DNA of 64,000 nt from Nyssa sinensis (GCA_008638375.1 CM018046.1:40415706-40479705); one strand, 5' to 3'; shown: positions 1 through 13,200, numbered from the stretch's first letter. The notes: generated from the sequence alone by a model not told the origin. Translations and numbers: made by a program.

Positions 1-78
1 ATTTTTTTTGGAAAGGTTTTAAATATGTTTTTGAAGTAGCCAAAAAGTCTTACGAATTGGAAATCAAATCCTTATATA

Positions 79-619
79 GTCAACCCTCTTATAATTAATA
101 GACATGAGATATTGAAAATTTATTAATTATTAGAATTATTAATTATTAAGTTTTCTTATACTTTAATTAACCAATACGTGTCTCTTACATGTAACTGATT
201 TTCGGTAGAAAAATAAGACCTTTATATGTAATTTTCCACTCGACATTTTAGTTTTTTTCTAAAAAATACATATAATACTCAATTTATGGCATAAAAAACA
301 CCTAATATTCATTTCAAGTAAAGAAAATTGTGTTTCCTGATGTTATAATTTTTTTAATTTACTATATTTTTTACTTCAATTATGTAAAATTAATAAATAT
401 AATTACCAAGAAATATCTTAAATGAAATATATATAAGTACATATATAACTATTTTATCTCTCTAATAATTAATATTATAAGGATTTTTTTTGAAAAAAGT
501 ATTAATTATTAAGTAATAGAATTATTAATTATCTATCATGGAACCAAATTGGTTCCTTAAAAATTTATTAATTATTAGAGATTATTAACTTATTGAATAT
601 TAATTATAAGAGGGTCAAC
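79..619. mobile_element. MITE-like element with 22-bp terminal inverted repeats
   Basis: Positions 79-100 and 598-619 are inverted copies of each other at 20 of 22 bases, sharing the core ACCCTCTTATAATTAATA. The interior is AT-rich and holds repeats of TTATTAATTATTAG close to both ends (about 116-151, 501-535 and 559-592). There is no coding capacity. About 540 bp with inverted ends and no ORF fits a non-autonomous DNA transposon. I could not find a convincing target duplication, so the superfamily is open. Confidence 0.5.
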
Positions 620-674
620 AGTAGGTAGGGTTTAGAAAGCAAAATTGCACTGTATACATCGGATTTGGAAACCA

Positions 675-890
675 CATTGCGTGAAGCTCGTTGGAACGAA
701 ACATCGAATGTGATTAAATGAAACCCTACTGGAATTTTCGTTCAAATGAACATGAGTTTCGTTCGAACGAATCATATCTCGTTTGAAAGATCCATCGAAC
801 GAAGTTCCACGAAATCTTATTGAAATTTTGATTCGAACGAATTATCAAACAAAAGTTTACTGGAATATTCATTCGAACGAACTAGTCACT
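675..890. repeat. Cluster of TTCGAACGAA palindromic motifs
   Basis: The 14-base perfect palindrome TTCGTTCGAACGAA lies at 758-771. Partial copies (ATTCGAACGA) are at 831-840 and 871-880, with further CGAACGAA and GTTCAAATGAAC variants between. The phrase TACTGGAAT precedes several copies, so this is probably a decayed short tandem array of about 100-140 bp units. Function unknown. Confidence 0.4.
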
Positions 891-3758
891 GTGGGACAAT
901 TTGCCTAATTGAAATATAATGACTCTAAAAATGATTAAAAACATTTATTTCATAAAACCTTAAGTCATTATTATTCAATTAATACCACTCACCCAATTTC
1001 AAATCAAATCAATTAAAAAACATTTAATGCATTGAGTGTTTGTGAAGTGAACCAAACCTAATATATTCTATCTTTTACCTCAAACTTATCATTGTGAACA
1101 CAACACCGCAGATTCTGACAATGATGCTTGGATGCTTGAATGAAATAAGGCTTGAGAATACAACTCACACAGACTAGGACACATTACAACCCATATAGTC
1201 TTGTCAATACGGATTAGTCTACACAAATATGACACAAAGACCTAACAATAGATCATTAAATTACATTTGCAATCAAAAGACATTTCCTGGATCCAACTTT
1301 CTTTCAGCCTCGTTCGTGCCACACCGCCTTCTATCAAATTCACTTACATTTGCTGTTGTTGCTCGTTATTGCACATGGGCAGACATCTTGAGTTAAACTC
1401 ACTCATGTTGTACTTCATTGTTTTGACCTAAGCTTCTCACAAATTTCTTATTTAGCTTTTCTTGTATCACTGTTCATTAATCTTAACCACTCTTGTTACG
1501 GATTTGTTTCATGTTTCAACTTCTACTTAATCTCATAATGTATTGAGTGTTTTTTCCTTGAAGTTTTCTCTTGCACATGGTAAATCGTTTATGATCTTGA
1601 TGACGAATAACACTCTGAATGGAGGAAGACATTACATAAAGAAAGCCGCACAATCTATGAAAAAGTTACGGTACCTGGAAAAATCTGAAAAAAGAGTCAT
1701 AATTGTGGACACCCATATCATCATTGAGGGCACATATTAGGGAAGTTCAGTTTGTAGCAGTTGGACTTGTGTATCTTAGAAGGATTAGGATAGCCCTTGG
1801 GGTTGGATGAGTTGGGAAGAAGCTTGGGTAATAATTCCCAAGGTCCCACTGTACTCACATCCCAAGGGCCACTTAGCTATCCAAAAAAAAAACTTATCCG
1901 TAGAATATCATTATTTAGGCTGAAATAGAATAACCATGTAAGTGCAGGATTTTATTTTCAAGTTTTTGATCCTTCTTTGTGGATGTTGAGGCTTAGTGTG
2001 CTATTATGATCACATGTAGTTTGGAAAAGTAAGAAAAATGCAATGGTTCTTACATACCGTTGCAAGAACTTGGTTCCAAATATTCTTCCTGGTTATAAGG
2101 CATCATGGAAGTGCTCAAAAGGCAGTCTCGTTTAACTTTATCTAGCATTCAAACTTGCGCTTCTAACTGGTTAGAAGATCAGCTAGCTTATTGCAAAAGA
2201 AAAAGAAAAAAAAAAGATCCAACTACTGGGTGAGGCAAATTTTCTCTCCTCACATACTTGATGGGGGTAGTTTCTTGTTGCCAACCAGATTTTCTTGCCA
2301 TGCACTTACTTTCATATTTTTGATGAACCAGTTGACATGAAAGGCAGGATGGATTGTGTTTCAATTTATTCTCCGAGGTGTCAACATTCGAACGAAATTT
2401 TTATTTTGAAATTCTTCCTGGTCTCTGTATGCTGATAAATCTGCAGTGGAATGATTTCCTCTTCTCCATCATTTGTTTATTTATTCATATATTTACTGTG
2501 GAAAGGCTTCTTTATCAACTCTGCCAAAATGGAGCTTGGGATAACATTTTTAGTGGTCATCTCTTGCAGGAAGTTACTTCTGTTCTTGTAGCTGATGGAG
2601 TCTCCAGTGAGAAGATACTAAAGAATTTTTGACAAGAGTGGGATTCTATTGTTGTAATATTATTGAGAAGTTGCAATTGATTCATTCATTCCATAATGCT
2701 GAGTCTCAAGTATCTCTCAGCTTGGAGTAACAAAATAAAACCAGTTTTGCTATTTGTGAGTGTCTTCTTATATTTCAGAACTGCCTCCAGCAGCTTTATC
2801 ATGCCCCTTAAATTTAGCCAAGTTCAAGTAAGCTGCAGCCTGGATCAAACTGAAGAAACATGTTAACATGAATTGTGAAGACCTCAATGCTTTGAAACTG
2901 TCTCTATTTCCAACAGTGGAAAAAAGGGCTTTCTATATATTCTTATTCAACCACAACTATCTTAAGACATGGCTCATCATCAATTAATGAAAGTTTCATT
3001 GTGTACTTTTGGGTCTCTGGAACCCCTTTGAATACTGTTTGATAATTATTGTTGTTCCTTTCCCTACAATGTTCAGGCTGAAGAATTTTGAGGACTTCTC
3101 CCTTTAGAGTAGAATTTGCAATTGACAATTGAGTAAATCAAACTGCAGAATGTATTTCCTTAATAGATACTATTTAGAGGGTTCCCTGATGAGTTTTATA
3201 TTGCATACTTCTCTTTCTCTCTCTCTCTCGCTCGCTCAATTTTACTACTTCCTGTGCAAAAGGGGCTTTGATTGAATAAGGGGAAAATTTAATTATTCGA
3301 ACTCTTTTCTTTGAGACTAAGAGATAACCTTTGAAGAGGTGGTTAGATTTTTCTGGTTTGCTTGTGTGTGGAAAAAGGAGATCTTGGAATTGGTATTGGG
3401 AACTCCATTGCTATTCTGTTTGACATCACAAAGTTGTGTGTTTTGTTGAAATTTCTTTAGAAGAATAGAAATTGGAATCCTTTTATATTTTGAGATTTCA
3501 TGTTTTGGGAAATAGGTTGTAGATAGAGCTCACTCGTCTCTTGTTTTATAAATGGATCCTTTGTCTTGAAATGTGGAGCTACTTTTCCCAATGTAATCAC
3601 ATTGTATTCTTTAAAAAAAAAAATTTCAATTCCTTTTTCTGTCTTCATTAATAAACTTTTGTTTCAAATGGTTAGCTTTTGATCATGTTATATTTAAAAC
3701 ACGTGATATGTCATTGAAGAGCTCTTTTGTTCCTAAAATGATTTGTTCTTGTCTACAG
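891..3758. other. Intergenic DNA without a supported gene
   Basis: AT-rich DNA with only short ORFs. One minus-strand ORF at 2943-3128 (61 codons) has less biased composition than its surroundings. Its upstream minus-strand neighbourhood near 2790-2850 also reads openly. Together they could be exon relics, but I recognise no family. A (TC)n tract is at about 3211-3230. The region just upstream of the ALIX exons (2560-3758) may contain more intron of that gene. Confidence 0.4.
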
Positions 3759-5811
3759 GATCAAAATGGTGAGTTTGCTGCTGTCTTTAATCTTGAAGAT
3801 TACAAAGGTTGGTCTTGTTTTGATACATATTCTGTCCTGTCATTGATTTATTTTGTTCAATTAAGCATTCCAAAGTTCTTACAAGGTTTATTTTCATCTT
3901 GTTTATTTTTGATTTGTAATTAGGAATTGTATTATGAGTCCTTTTCTCTGTGTAGTGAGGAATTTATTCCAGAGATAGTTGTGTGTGATTGGTGTTCATA
4001 TTTGTGCCATGCATCTTCTTTGAAAATTAAATTTTGCTATAGAAATTGAAGTCTTTTTTGAAGTTGGGAAATTGCCTTGGGCATTAAAAACATCGCTCTT
4101 AATGTTTCTTATTTTATTTTATTTTTTCGTTTTGATCTTATATAAAAAGGAATATATACGTTTGAGGGTTGAGGTTTGGACCAAGAATCCATAGTAGAAT
4201 TAAATGAGTCAACCTATCAACTCACCAAGTCCATTTTGATGCAGTCAAGTTGACAGAGTTCAGCTAGTGGGGCCATTTTAATGGTCTAGCTGGTTGGACC
4301 AGTCCTATGAGTTGGTACTTCTCCCTTTTCACAAAATAGTGTTACCTCTCCTACACATCCTGCTTTCAGCTTGATTTTATATTGCTGTTTTATCTACAAA
4401 TAAATCCCATTAAGAGGTGTAATGGGGACAATCAAGTGAGCTTGGCAAATTTTGTGATTGTCTTCAACCATTTGTTATCATGGTGCTAACTATCTGTAAT
4501 GTTTTGGACTGATTCCCTAAGTAATATGTAAAAATTGAATTGCTGTTATTTGTGGTTTTCTGTATTGTTTTGTTCCCCCCCATCATTTGTTTCTATCAAT
4601 ACTTAAATCTCAAGAGCTCCAATTTGTTTAAATTTTAAATTATATGACCACCTAAATTTTTCACCTTGTTCCATTGAAGCTTCCAGCTTCTGTCTTTCAA
4701 TTCATATGAGGTGTCTTCCTCTTTTGACATTCTTGTATGGTTTTTTTGTTGGCTAAATTTCTCAGCATCCCGTGAGAAGAGCTTTAAGCAGATTGAAGCT
4801 GCCATAACAAAGTTTCGTGAAATCAAAGAGATCATTAACAAGGGACTGAAGTTCTACAGTACTCTTCAGGTATGAAATTTCTCATTGCTAATATAGGCAG
4901 CTGTATTGTGCCTAAAAGAGGAAAAAAGGGGGGGCGGGTGGGTTGAGGGAAAAAATGAAACTATTTATTGCTTGACTTTCCCCCGTTCTGTTTTTACAAA
5001 TGCAACTTTGTATAAGGAGTTGTGAATCTCTGACATGGGAACAAGACATCGTTTAAACAAGCAGCACCGAACTCCATGTATCGTGATACTAGCTACATGC
5101 ACGCTAAATGAAACTATTTATTGCTTGACTTAAAAAGTACACAACTGCATTTAAGCTCTCTTGTTAAATGCCTCATTATCATGAAAGACTCAAATTTTAC
5201 TGTCAACTTGCCTTGGCTCTTTAGTGACTTTCTCATTGAGGAATGACTTCGATTGTATTTGCCTTGCTTTATTAAACAGGATGCAATCACAAACATAAAG
5301 CAGCAGCGCAGTGATTTTGTGATGACCAGAAACACAGTGCCGAGAAATGATGGAATACGTACAAAGACAAGTGGCAGGCCTCAGTTTTCAGGAGAATAAG
5401 AAACACAAGCGCTTGTGACTACCCTACAGTTGGACAGCCTCATCAAACCAAAGATCCAATTCTCAACAGCAAACTGACCCTGGAAACATGATGCCCAATC
5501 CTCCTCATCCCCAAACACCTTACTACCAGCCCCCCGAGCAGCCAACAATGCTTGGGTATACTAGCCCCCCTCCTCCTTATGGCTCTTTGCAGCAGCCACC
5601 TCCTTACCATGTGCCAGCTGCAGGTAGTCCTCCCTGCCCACCTCCACAGCACCACCAACAGCCAGCGGCAAGCCACGAGTATGGCCAATCTGCTTATCCT
5701 GGGTGGCGGGGCCAGTATTATAATGCACATGCTCAGCAACCTGGATTTGTTCCTCGGTCTCCTTACACTTCTCCATCTCCATATCCTCCTCCTCACCAGA
5801 GTGGCTACTAG
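3759..5811 (+). pseudogene. ALIX: ALIX / BRO1-domain protein, 3' end, degenerate
   Basis: Three exon-like blocks with good splice borders encode the end of the V domain and the proline-rich tail of plant ALIX, a cytosolic ESCRT-associated protein in endosomal sorting. Block 1 (3759-3807) reads FAAVFNLEDYK. Block 2 (4766-4869) reads ASREKSFKQIEAAITKF and onward to FYSTLQ. Block 3 (from 5280) reads DAITNIKQQRSDFVMTRN, then a Pro/Gln/Tyr-rich tail ending in a TAG at 5809-5811. The junction AAAG/CA between blocks 1 and 2 restores K-A. In block 3 the frame breaks after TRN (about 5333, consistent with a 2-base loss) and again before the tail, with a stop near 5418. The N-terminal BRO1 domain was not seen in the window. 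It is therefore a truncated pseudogene. The family call rests on recalled resemblance to Arabidopsis ALIX. Confidence 0.75.
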
Positions 5812-7305
5812 AAACAGTAATAGTCTCCATTTTTTTCTTTGCCATATAGTTTTGACCGTTCATGTTATTGTTGTTACTTATTTTTTCAGTAGAACGGATT
5901 GGATATAGCTAGATCTCTTCATTCAGACCTAGAGTGTCCACCGGTTAGTGAAATATGTCGTACGAGAATTGCATTGCTCATGTTCAACTAAACTTGTATG
6001 TATAGCGTGTTGGTTTTTCAATATTGTAAAGACATTTCTTTCAAGTGCACACGAAACAGATAGCACTCTGTATCCTCTATACTGAATCCGAAGCCATTTT
6101 GCACCTAAACATTATACAAAAGCTGAGGAAAAATGTATCATCATGGGTTTCCAAAGGCATTTGTCAAGATTTCAGCTGGCTTTCTTAGCTTTAGTTCTTG
6201 GTCTATTTTCTTAGCCACGGGCTAGAAAGGGAATCAGCGGCAGTTATTTTTTAAAGCAGATGAAAGGAAAATATGTTATTGACATGTAAAAATTTGTAAA
6301 ATTGACTTTTATGGCTATTCAAGTTCAATTTGTTAAATTTAGCATCGTTATCAAACAATTAATCCAGTGCTCGTTTGGGTTTATGTATTTGAACGAGGCT
6401 CTTTTCTTATATGACATCTAAATGCAAAACCTATCATCTTCATTGAAGCCACTAGAGAAAATTGGTTGGTTCTTGGTTCCTGATGGTCTTTATGTTTTGA
6501 TAAAATGATAAAAATAACTATGTTGAATATCAATCTTTTCCGAGCTCGGGGGTGGGTGAGTTGGATCTAGAAGTTTTAGGAAAGTCCTTATGAATATATA
6601 AAAAAAAATTTGGAAGGATCAAGTTCTATTTTGTTAAAATATTATAACAAAATTAGTGATAAAAATTACAATATCAAAATTTTTGGAGGACCATGGCCCC
6701 ACTGTCAGTGGTTGGATTGAAAGACGTGTTGTAAATATAGAAGTTTCGAGTTTAATCCACCACACTTATGGTTAATGGGGTTTCGGGCTACCTCATGAGT
6801 AAGGAGTGAATTAGTCTAACAAAGTTAGGATACTACTTCTATTGAAAAATATTATTGGGTAATTCGATACAGATTTTGGGTACTGCGCTCACTCTGTGAG
6901 TATGCTTAAAAAGTTGGTGCTTGAATTTTTTCCTGGGTGGAAATTGCTAGGGCATAGGCACATGAATGAAGTAAATTCCTTTCATTTTATGCATCCTGCA
7001 TATTCTCTCTCCAAGAAGCAATGCTGTTTCAATATCTTAATATAATTTGTGGCGATTCTTCTTCTTATTCTTCTATGATGGCACATTTTGTGCTGATATT
7101 AATGAAATGAAAACAAAACCACAGATGAAAATAATTGTTATACGTCAAGTTTTCTCTGAAACTTAGTTCTAAATCAATGTCTTGGCTGAAACAACTCCCA
7201 CTTTCTATAAATAAAAAATTAAAAAAAAAAAAAGAATGATCACGATCATTTCTGCATGAATCAAATATTGTTAATTGTGCATGAAGTAAAAGAGTTGCTG
7301 ACAGG
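5812..7305. other. Non-coding DNA with a possible SINE-like stretch
   Basis: No gene seen. At about 6690-6850 there is a stretch with a box-A-like TCAGTGGTTGG and a box-B-like AGTTTCGAGTTTAATCC about 45 bases further on, then a GC-richer body. This is compatible with a decayed tRNA-derived SINE but the boxes are imperfect. Confidence 0.3.
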
Positions 7306-7947
7306 AGGAATCGCTGGCATAGCTATAAGGGCCTTCACTAAGTGTTGTGTTGAGCTCCTTTTCCATTTTGCTAAACCGTCATAGCTTGTAAAATCTGGGT
7401 GATATTTCTATATATAGTAGCCTTCAATCTTTAAAAAATTAGTATAAACTTGGCCAATTGATTTATCATACACCCACTCACAACCAACAGCCCTTGTGTA
7501 ATTTTCACGAGATGGAGCCTTTCATCATCCAATGAGACAAGAGACACAAGAGAGAAGACAGAGAAATGACCTATTTAGTGAATTCACTTTTGTATTTTTT
7601 TTCCTAGCATTTTATGCTTCTTTTTTTTGTCCCATATTGTGCAGACGTGGAAGCATATCCCTTAATAAGCAAATATATGGATACAGGGCATAAATATCAC
7701 ATGATAATATGGACACACAAATACATTATTTTTTAAAAAAGTAAGACATGAATACATTGAATATATATAAAATTTTAATATTTTTTATATGATCGTATAA
7801 TAAAAACTTAATATTATTTCAATTAAAATTAGCATAAAAATACATAAATTACAAAAATATTATTAAGATATTAAAATAACAAAGTCATTAAATAAAAACT
7901 TAAGAAGTTCTTCATTTAATCAACATCCATTATTCAAGACTAACAAT

Positions 7948-7985
<38 letters not shown>

Positions 7986-8465
7986 ACCAAAAAAAGAATC
8001 AAGGAGAATTAGAAGAAAATGAGGAAAAAACAAAAAAAGGAAGAAGCATCCATAATGTGTCCAGAATTTAGGAAAAAAAAATCGACACTTTGCAACCGAT
8101 AATATTATTAGTTTTCTAGAAACTTAAAAGAGAAGTTGTGAAACGGTCATTTCGCGTGAAGTGATAAGATTCTTTTACAAATTCTGTTATCTTTATAAAT
8201 TTAATGAAAAATAAACTACATCAGATAAGAATTGTTGGCATAGCTATGGGGGGGGGCTTCACTATTCATCGAAAAGAATTCAAGTGTTGTGATGAACTCC
8301 TTTTCCTTTTTAATATTACTATCGGGTGATATTTTTATATGTAATCAGCTTCAATCTTTACAAAATTAATGTAGACCTGCCCAATTGATTTATTATATAT
8401 ATACATTCCCAACAACCATAATGTAATTTACCCAGATGGAGGAATATTTTCATTGTTCAATTAAA
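7306..8465 (+). repeat. Diverged direct duplication, two copies of about 240 bp
   Basis: The segment at about 7306-7545 recurs at about 8226-8465. Shared landmarks in order are GGCATAGCTAT, the GTGTTGTG..GA.CTCCTTTTCC stretch, GGGTGATATTT, CTTCAATCTTTA, CCAATTGATTTAT and GATGGAG. Both copies have many substitutions and indels, so the duplication is old. Between them lies AT-rich DNA with the (AT)n tract at 7951-7981. No coding capacity. Confidence 0.55.
7951..7981. repeat. (AT)n microsatellite
   Basis: An uninterrupted AT dinucleotide run of about 15 units. Comparable runs in this window include 11819-11842, 16543-16589, 17911-17940 and 51955-51980. Confidence 0.9.
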
Positions 8466-8509
8466 CAAGATTTTTGTCGAATCATGTGTAAACGCTAGAA
8501 GCAAATATC

Positions 8510-8716
8510 CGAATTAGATTCGTCCATGAAAGTAACGGGCAACTAAGGACTCAATTTTAGTATATGCCTTTTAATTTGAAGATGACAATACTTGTTTTAT
8601 TCCAGCTTTGTTAACCCATGTATATCAAGCCAAGTTCTTAACCATGAAGATGAATTAGATTCGTCCTCGAAGATAACGAGCAACTAAGGACTCAACTTTA
8701 GTATATGCCTTTTAAT
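8510..8716 (+). repeat. Short direct repeat, two copies of about 65 bp
   Basis: The phrase AATTAGATTCGTCC, followed by GCAACTAAGGACTCAA and TTTAGTATATGCCTTTTAAT, occurs at about 8513-8577 and again at about 8652-8716, roughly 139 bases apart. No function is apparent. Confidence 0.6.
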
Positions 8717-8939
8717 ATTTTACAATTATAACAAAAAAGTTAAAATATAAATTTTTTGTTGCTATATTACTACTAAAATTTAATTTTAACGGTATTAAAC
8801 TAACTTTTGTTATTAGAATTTATCTTATACAGTGCTGCCTTGAAAGCAACACATGCCGGCAAACAACTCTAGGAAAAATCAGTGCCGGCCATTAAGTTCA
8901 CTTTTTCCCCCATAAATTATCATCACCTTCTTGGAATTA

Positions 8940-9500
8940 TTCAAAGAAGTCTCCTGCCCAGTTTTCTTCTATTGCAATTTTCAGATCTGTGTTTCTTTGT
9001 TAAGTGTGAGTTTTTTGTGAACTTCAAATCATCTTCTCCTTTCGTGATCTATCTCTTGTTTGTAGTTCAACTTCAGACACGGTGTGTTAGAGAATTTAAA
9101 ATATTGTACTAGCTCTATATTGGAAGATCTATAAGCAGGAGGTGCGTCCTCAAGTCTCTTGATTTTCAAATTTGTATTTCTTTATTAATTTTGATTGTAT
9201 TTTTTTTTTTTTTTATGAACTTTACAGCCTCCTCTCTTTTCCCAATCTCTTGTTTGTTGTTTGAAACACTCCAATACTGTTGGAAGAGATTTACAAGCAA
9301 GAGGTATGCCCTCGAGTCAAGTCTCTCTCTCTCTCTTAATTTTATTTCTTTCTTAAATCTGAGTTTTTTCTGCACTTCACATTTTCTTGTCTTCTTCCAA
9401 TTTTCCCAATCTCTTGTTTGTCACTCAACTTCAAACAGTGTGTTGCATAATTTGAAACAGTATACTTGCTCTATTGGAATATTTTATTATTTCCAATTTC
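8940..9500 (+). repeat. Three tandem copies of a CNL leader-like sequence
   Basis: Three diverged copies (about 8960-9160, 9160-9340, 9340-9480) repeat the order TTTCTTT..AA / TGAGTTTTTT..G.ACTT / CTCTTGTTTGT / AACTTCA.AC..TGTGTTG / CTAGCTC / AAGCA.GAGGTRYGYCCTC. The same order occurs directly upstream of the CNL start codon (about 18001-18140: AACTTCAGACTCGGTGCGTT, ACTAGCTCCA, AAAGAGGTACATC, AAGTCT). Here no coding exon follows. I infer remnants of duplicated resistance-gene 5' ends. The short ORFs across it are not credible proteins. Confidence 0.5.
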
Positions 9501-10063
9501 TTTTTATTATTTAAAGAAAGTGATTAGGTATTAAAATATATAAATTACAATCAATTAATTGAACACTTTAACATATAACAACCAACCAACATAATCAACC
9601 TTAAGCAAACTAGAAGTTATGTTATGCTTGGTGGACATATTATATAGCTTAAAATTTGAGCTAAGTTTTTCCCAAATCTTGGGTGTATCAGGTTTATGAA
9701 TTAAGTAACTAATATCAGTTTGTTAACTTAGACATGGATTGTGTTTCTTTTCACTGAATGGTCTTGTTTGTTCATGCAAAAGTTTCTCCAAATTAGTGAC
9801 GTTTAAATGGGAGAGTACAGGGCAAAGTGAGATTTTAGTCTCACCACATGCACCCAGTATAATAACGAAAGGACCATTCCGGAGTTAATGACCTAAAAGT
9901 CAAAATAACCCATTTTGTTCGATTACTCCGGTGGCCATTCCCTTTGTAGTGTTTGCTTGATTGTTTCTTCTCAATTTAACTGTTTGTATTAGAGTGATTT
10001 TAGATCCAACACAATCATGTGCCACCGGTTGGAGTTTGAAAGAAAATGAAGTTGTAGATTTAA
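9501..10063. other. Non-coding DNA
   Basis: AT-rich, no credible ORF. At about 9870-9960 two CCATTCC phrases flank AGT(T)ACTCCGG-like sequence in partly inverted arrangement; nothing more can be said. Confidence 0.5.
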
Positions 10064-10220
10064 AGAGCAATGCTACAATCTTTATATTTTTATCTCAAAT
10101 GATGCGACTGAATGTAATTATGACATATTAATTATACAGTTTAATGTATTACTAATATTATAATGTCACGTCATTTAAAATATAAAATATAAAATTTGAA
10201 ATGCATATAGCATTTTTCAA
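10064..10220. mobile_element. Short AT-rich MITE
   Basis: The left edge begins AGAGCAATGCTACAATCTTT. The right edge, reverse-complemented, reads GAAAAATGCTATATGCATTT, and the inner phrase TTTATCTCAAATGA is mirrored by TCATTTAAAATATAAAAT. About 157 bp, palindromic overall, no ORF. A second copy lies in a CNL intron (about 23088-23252), and an edge-like fragment (AGAGCAATACTATACC) at about 51099-51114. Confidence 0.5.
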
Positions 10221-13200
10221 ATTTAAAACCCTAACTTTTATTAAACTAACGTGACCTTCTCATGTTCAAATAATGTCATGTCTTATATTTGTAAAGATGT
10301 CACAGAGAGTGTTTAGGATATATTTTTTTGACTTTTTATTTTAACTACTTTGACATACCTCCTGTAACCTCTGATGTAACCTCCAATTTATTTATTAAAT
10401 TCAATTTAATTCTAATAAGGGCTTTCATTTTTGGATTTTTATTTTTTAAAATCCATTTTTGGCCAAAAAAATTCAATTGCCTACTTATTTTTTTTTCCCC
10501 ATTTTTTCCTTAACTACTAACTAGTGGTCCTAATTTTATTTTTTTGTGTTACTTTTTTTTAGCCTATATTCATTCAATTTTAATCTTTGTTTTTAATTCC
10601 TTTTAATTTTCGAAAGCTTATAAACTAAGGACAAAATAAGGTGTATGTTCTACATTTGTTTTAATTTCTTTAATTAGAAACTAAACTCATATGACTTTTG
10701 CCCTATGCATCGCACCCATGGTAGAACTTTGTGTAAAGCAATGTTTTGAAACCCATAGCGTTCGACGAATCGAAAAAAAGACCAGATTACGAGTCAGTGA
10801 TTCAATCGTTAGGTCAATCGGAATCGAACCGTGACGTAATAATTATGTCATAAATATATTTATTATTAATATTCATCATATATAATTATGTAAAACATGA
10901 AAATTTCCTAAATACTACATAATAAATTATGCATGAAAAAGAAATGTTTTTACAAATTTATAAGATAATTTTTACAAACAAAAAGATTAAAAATTTTATA
11001 TTAAAATTAAGAATATATTAAAAATTATCAAAGTCATTATTAATTCCATTTGCTTATGTGAATTTCAAACAAGATCTAATGTGTAAAGAAGTAAGTTTAC
11101 ATTTTTTGTGATAGAAAATTTTGATGAAATTAATTCTTAAAAAATTCTTAACTTGGCAGCGAAAGGAAAAGATAAATTTCAAAGTTCCAAACTGCACACT
11201 CCACAAATCCCACGTCGAATTTGAAATGCTAGCATCAAGAATTTGTTTGCTCATAAAGCAAATTCAAAAAGTTCAGTTTAGAACAATAGGAAGTTTATCC
11301 CACATCGCATAGAGGGTGAAAGTCTCAAGACATTAAAACCTTTAAAAGATGGTCTTGCTGTGATGTGACATGATCGGTAGATAGAAAAGCATTTAAATAT
11401 GATGTTGAAAAGTCACAAAAACTTTTCTGCGGCTAGAAGCATTCAATTCAATGTCATTACTAAAAAGTTAATTTTTCTTTTCTTCTCACGGCTGGTACCC
11501 TTGTGTACTTGCCAACACAGTTCGAATTTTTTTTCATATAATAATTTTGAACCGGACTCTCACTGTTCCTTTAAATCGCTTGTCGATTTTAGTGGTTTTA
11601 ATTTTAATTGAAAACAACGATTTCTGTGTGCCTCATAAATTGGATTTTAGTGGTTTAAATTTTAATTGAAAACAATGATTTTTTTGTGTCTCATAAATTG
11701 GATCAATTTCTCGGTCTCATTTTTAAAACAATAGTGTAGTTTTAATCGAAAAATTTGATCAAAGATCTCACAAAATCAAAAGCTTCTAGTTTAATGTCCA
11801 GATGTTTGACATTTTTGGAATATATATATATATATATATATACATAAATATGTATATTTATATATATATATATATTTAGTATCTATTTAATGGTATATAC
11901 AAAGCAGGATTTCACATCATTAAAATAATTGTGGATTTCTATTCTACCTGATGGATTTCACATCACTTTCTCAAGTGTATTATTGGTGTGGCTGTCCATT
12001 CTACCTGGTAAAGCAAATTGCATGGTCAGTCAGTGGAGGTGTTGATAAAATGGCAAAGGCATAAGCATGCTTTTGGTAAAAAAAAAAAAGTAGAAGCAAA
12101 AGAATTAAAATCTAAAGGATAATTATACTCACCTGTTCTAAGATTTCTGATAATTATAAACAATATGCATAGAATTTTGAAAATAACACAGTCATCCTAA
12201 TTTCAATGCCGGTAACAGATTTTTTCACTTCTGTCAAAAGCCGTTAGTTAATCTAACATAAATTGGTGATAGAAGCAATAAATTTTATCAAAATATCAAA
12301 TTTGTCCTTAAAAATAATGGAAGGACAACTTTACCCTCAAAAGATTACTGTAAAATTACAATAATATTTTTTTTGCACATGTTAGACTATCTTCGATAGT
12401 TATTCAAACTCAAACTCAAACTCAAATTTTACTTAAAATTTGAATAAAAGGTGAATCTGAGTTTGATGTTCTTAACAGTCACTTAAGTTTTTACTCAAAT
12501 CTTTTTTAAAAATTTCCACCTTATCCCAAAAGCTACTTTATGTCATTTTCTTTCAAAAATCATTTTTCTTCTTCTTTTTTTCTTCCAAAGCCTCTTTCAC
12601 TCTTAATCTAAGCATGCTTTTTTTGGAATGCCAGGATCTCACAATGATCTTAATGTCTTGGATTGTTCTCATTTATTTTGTATTAAAATTTATGCAACTA
12701 AATTCAAATTTGTATTAACATATTTAATGATTTATTGCATAATTCATAAAAATTTAGCATTTAAATTTCACAATGCTCTTTTAAATTTTTAGCATTTTTA
12801 TTATTTAATCCCTAATTTTCTATTTTAGGCTTAAAGTGTTTACTTTTGGAGTTTATTATCGCATGTCAAAGAAGAAGCACATTGTTTTATTGAAAAGTAA
12901 GATTCATTTATCAAAAAATTATTCTCAAGAAAATGAATACAATATTTTGTAGGGGGTTTAGGGGGAGATTTTCCAAATAAATTTAAAATATTTGAAGAAA
13001 AATATTTTCTTTTTAAAGTACAATAATAAAAAGGAGAAAATTTTTATTTTTATTTAAATATGTAAAAATGTATGTATTAAATCTCAAACTTAAACTGTGC
13101 CAAAAGAAAGATAGGAAATAGAATTCCAAAAAAATAATTACTTAGGCACTTTTATTCATTTAAAAATTAAAATAATTTTAAAACTTAATTAAATAATTAA

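Noticed and set aside
5443..5908. ORFs overlapping the ALIX tail in other frames and on the minus strand
   Set aside because: They are shadows of the Pro/Gln/Tyr-rich ALIX C-terminus.
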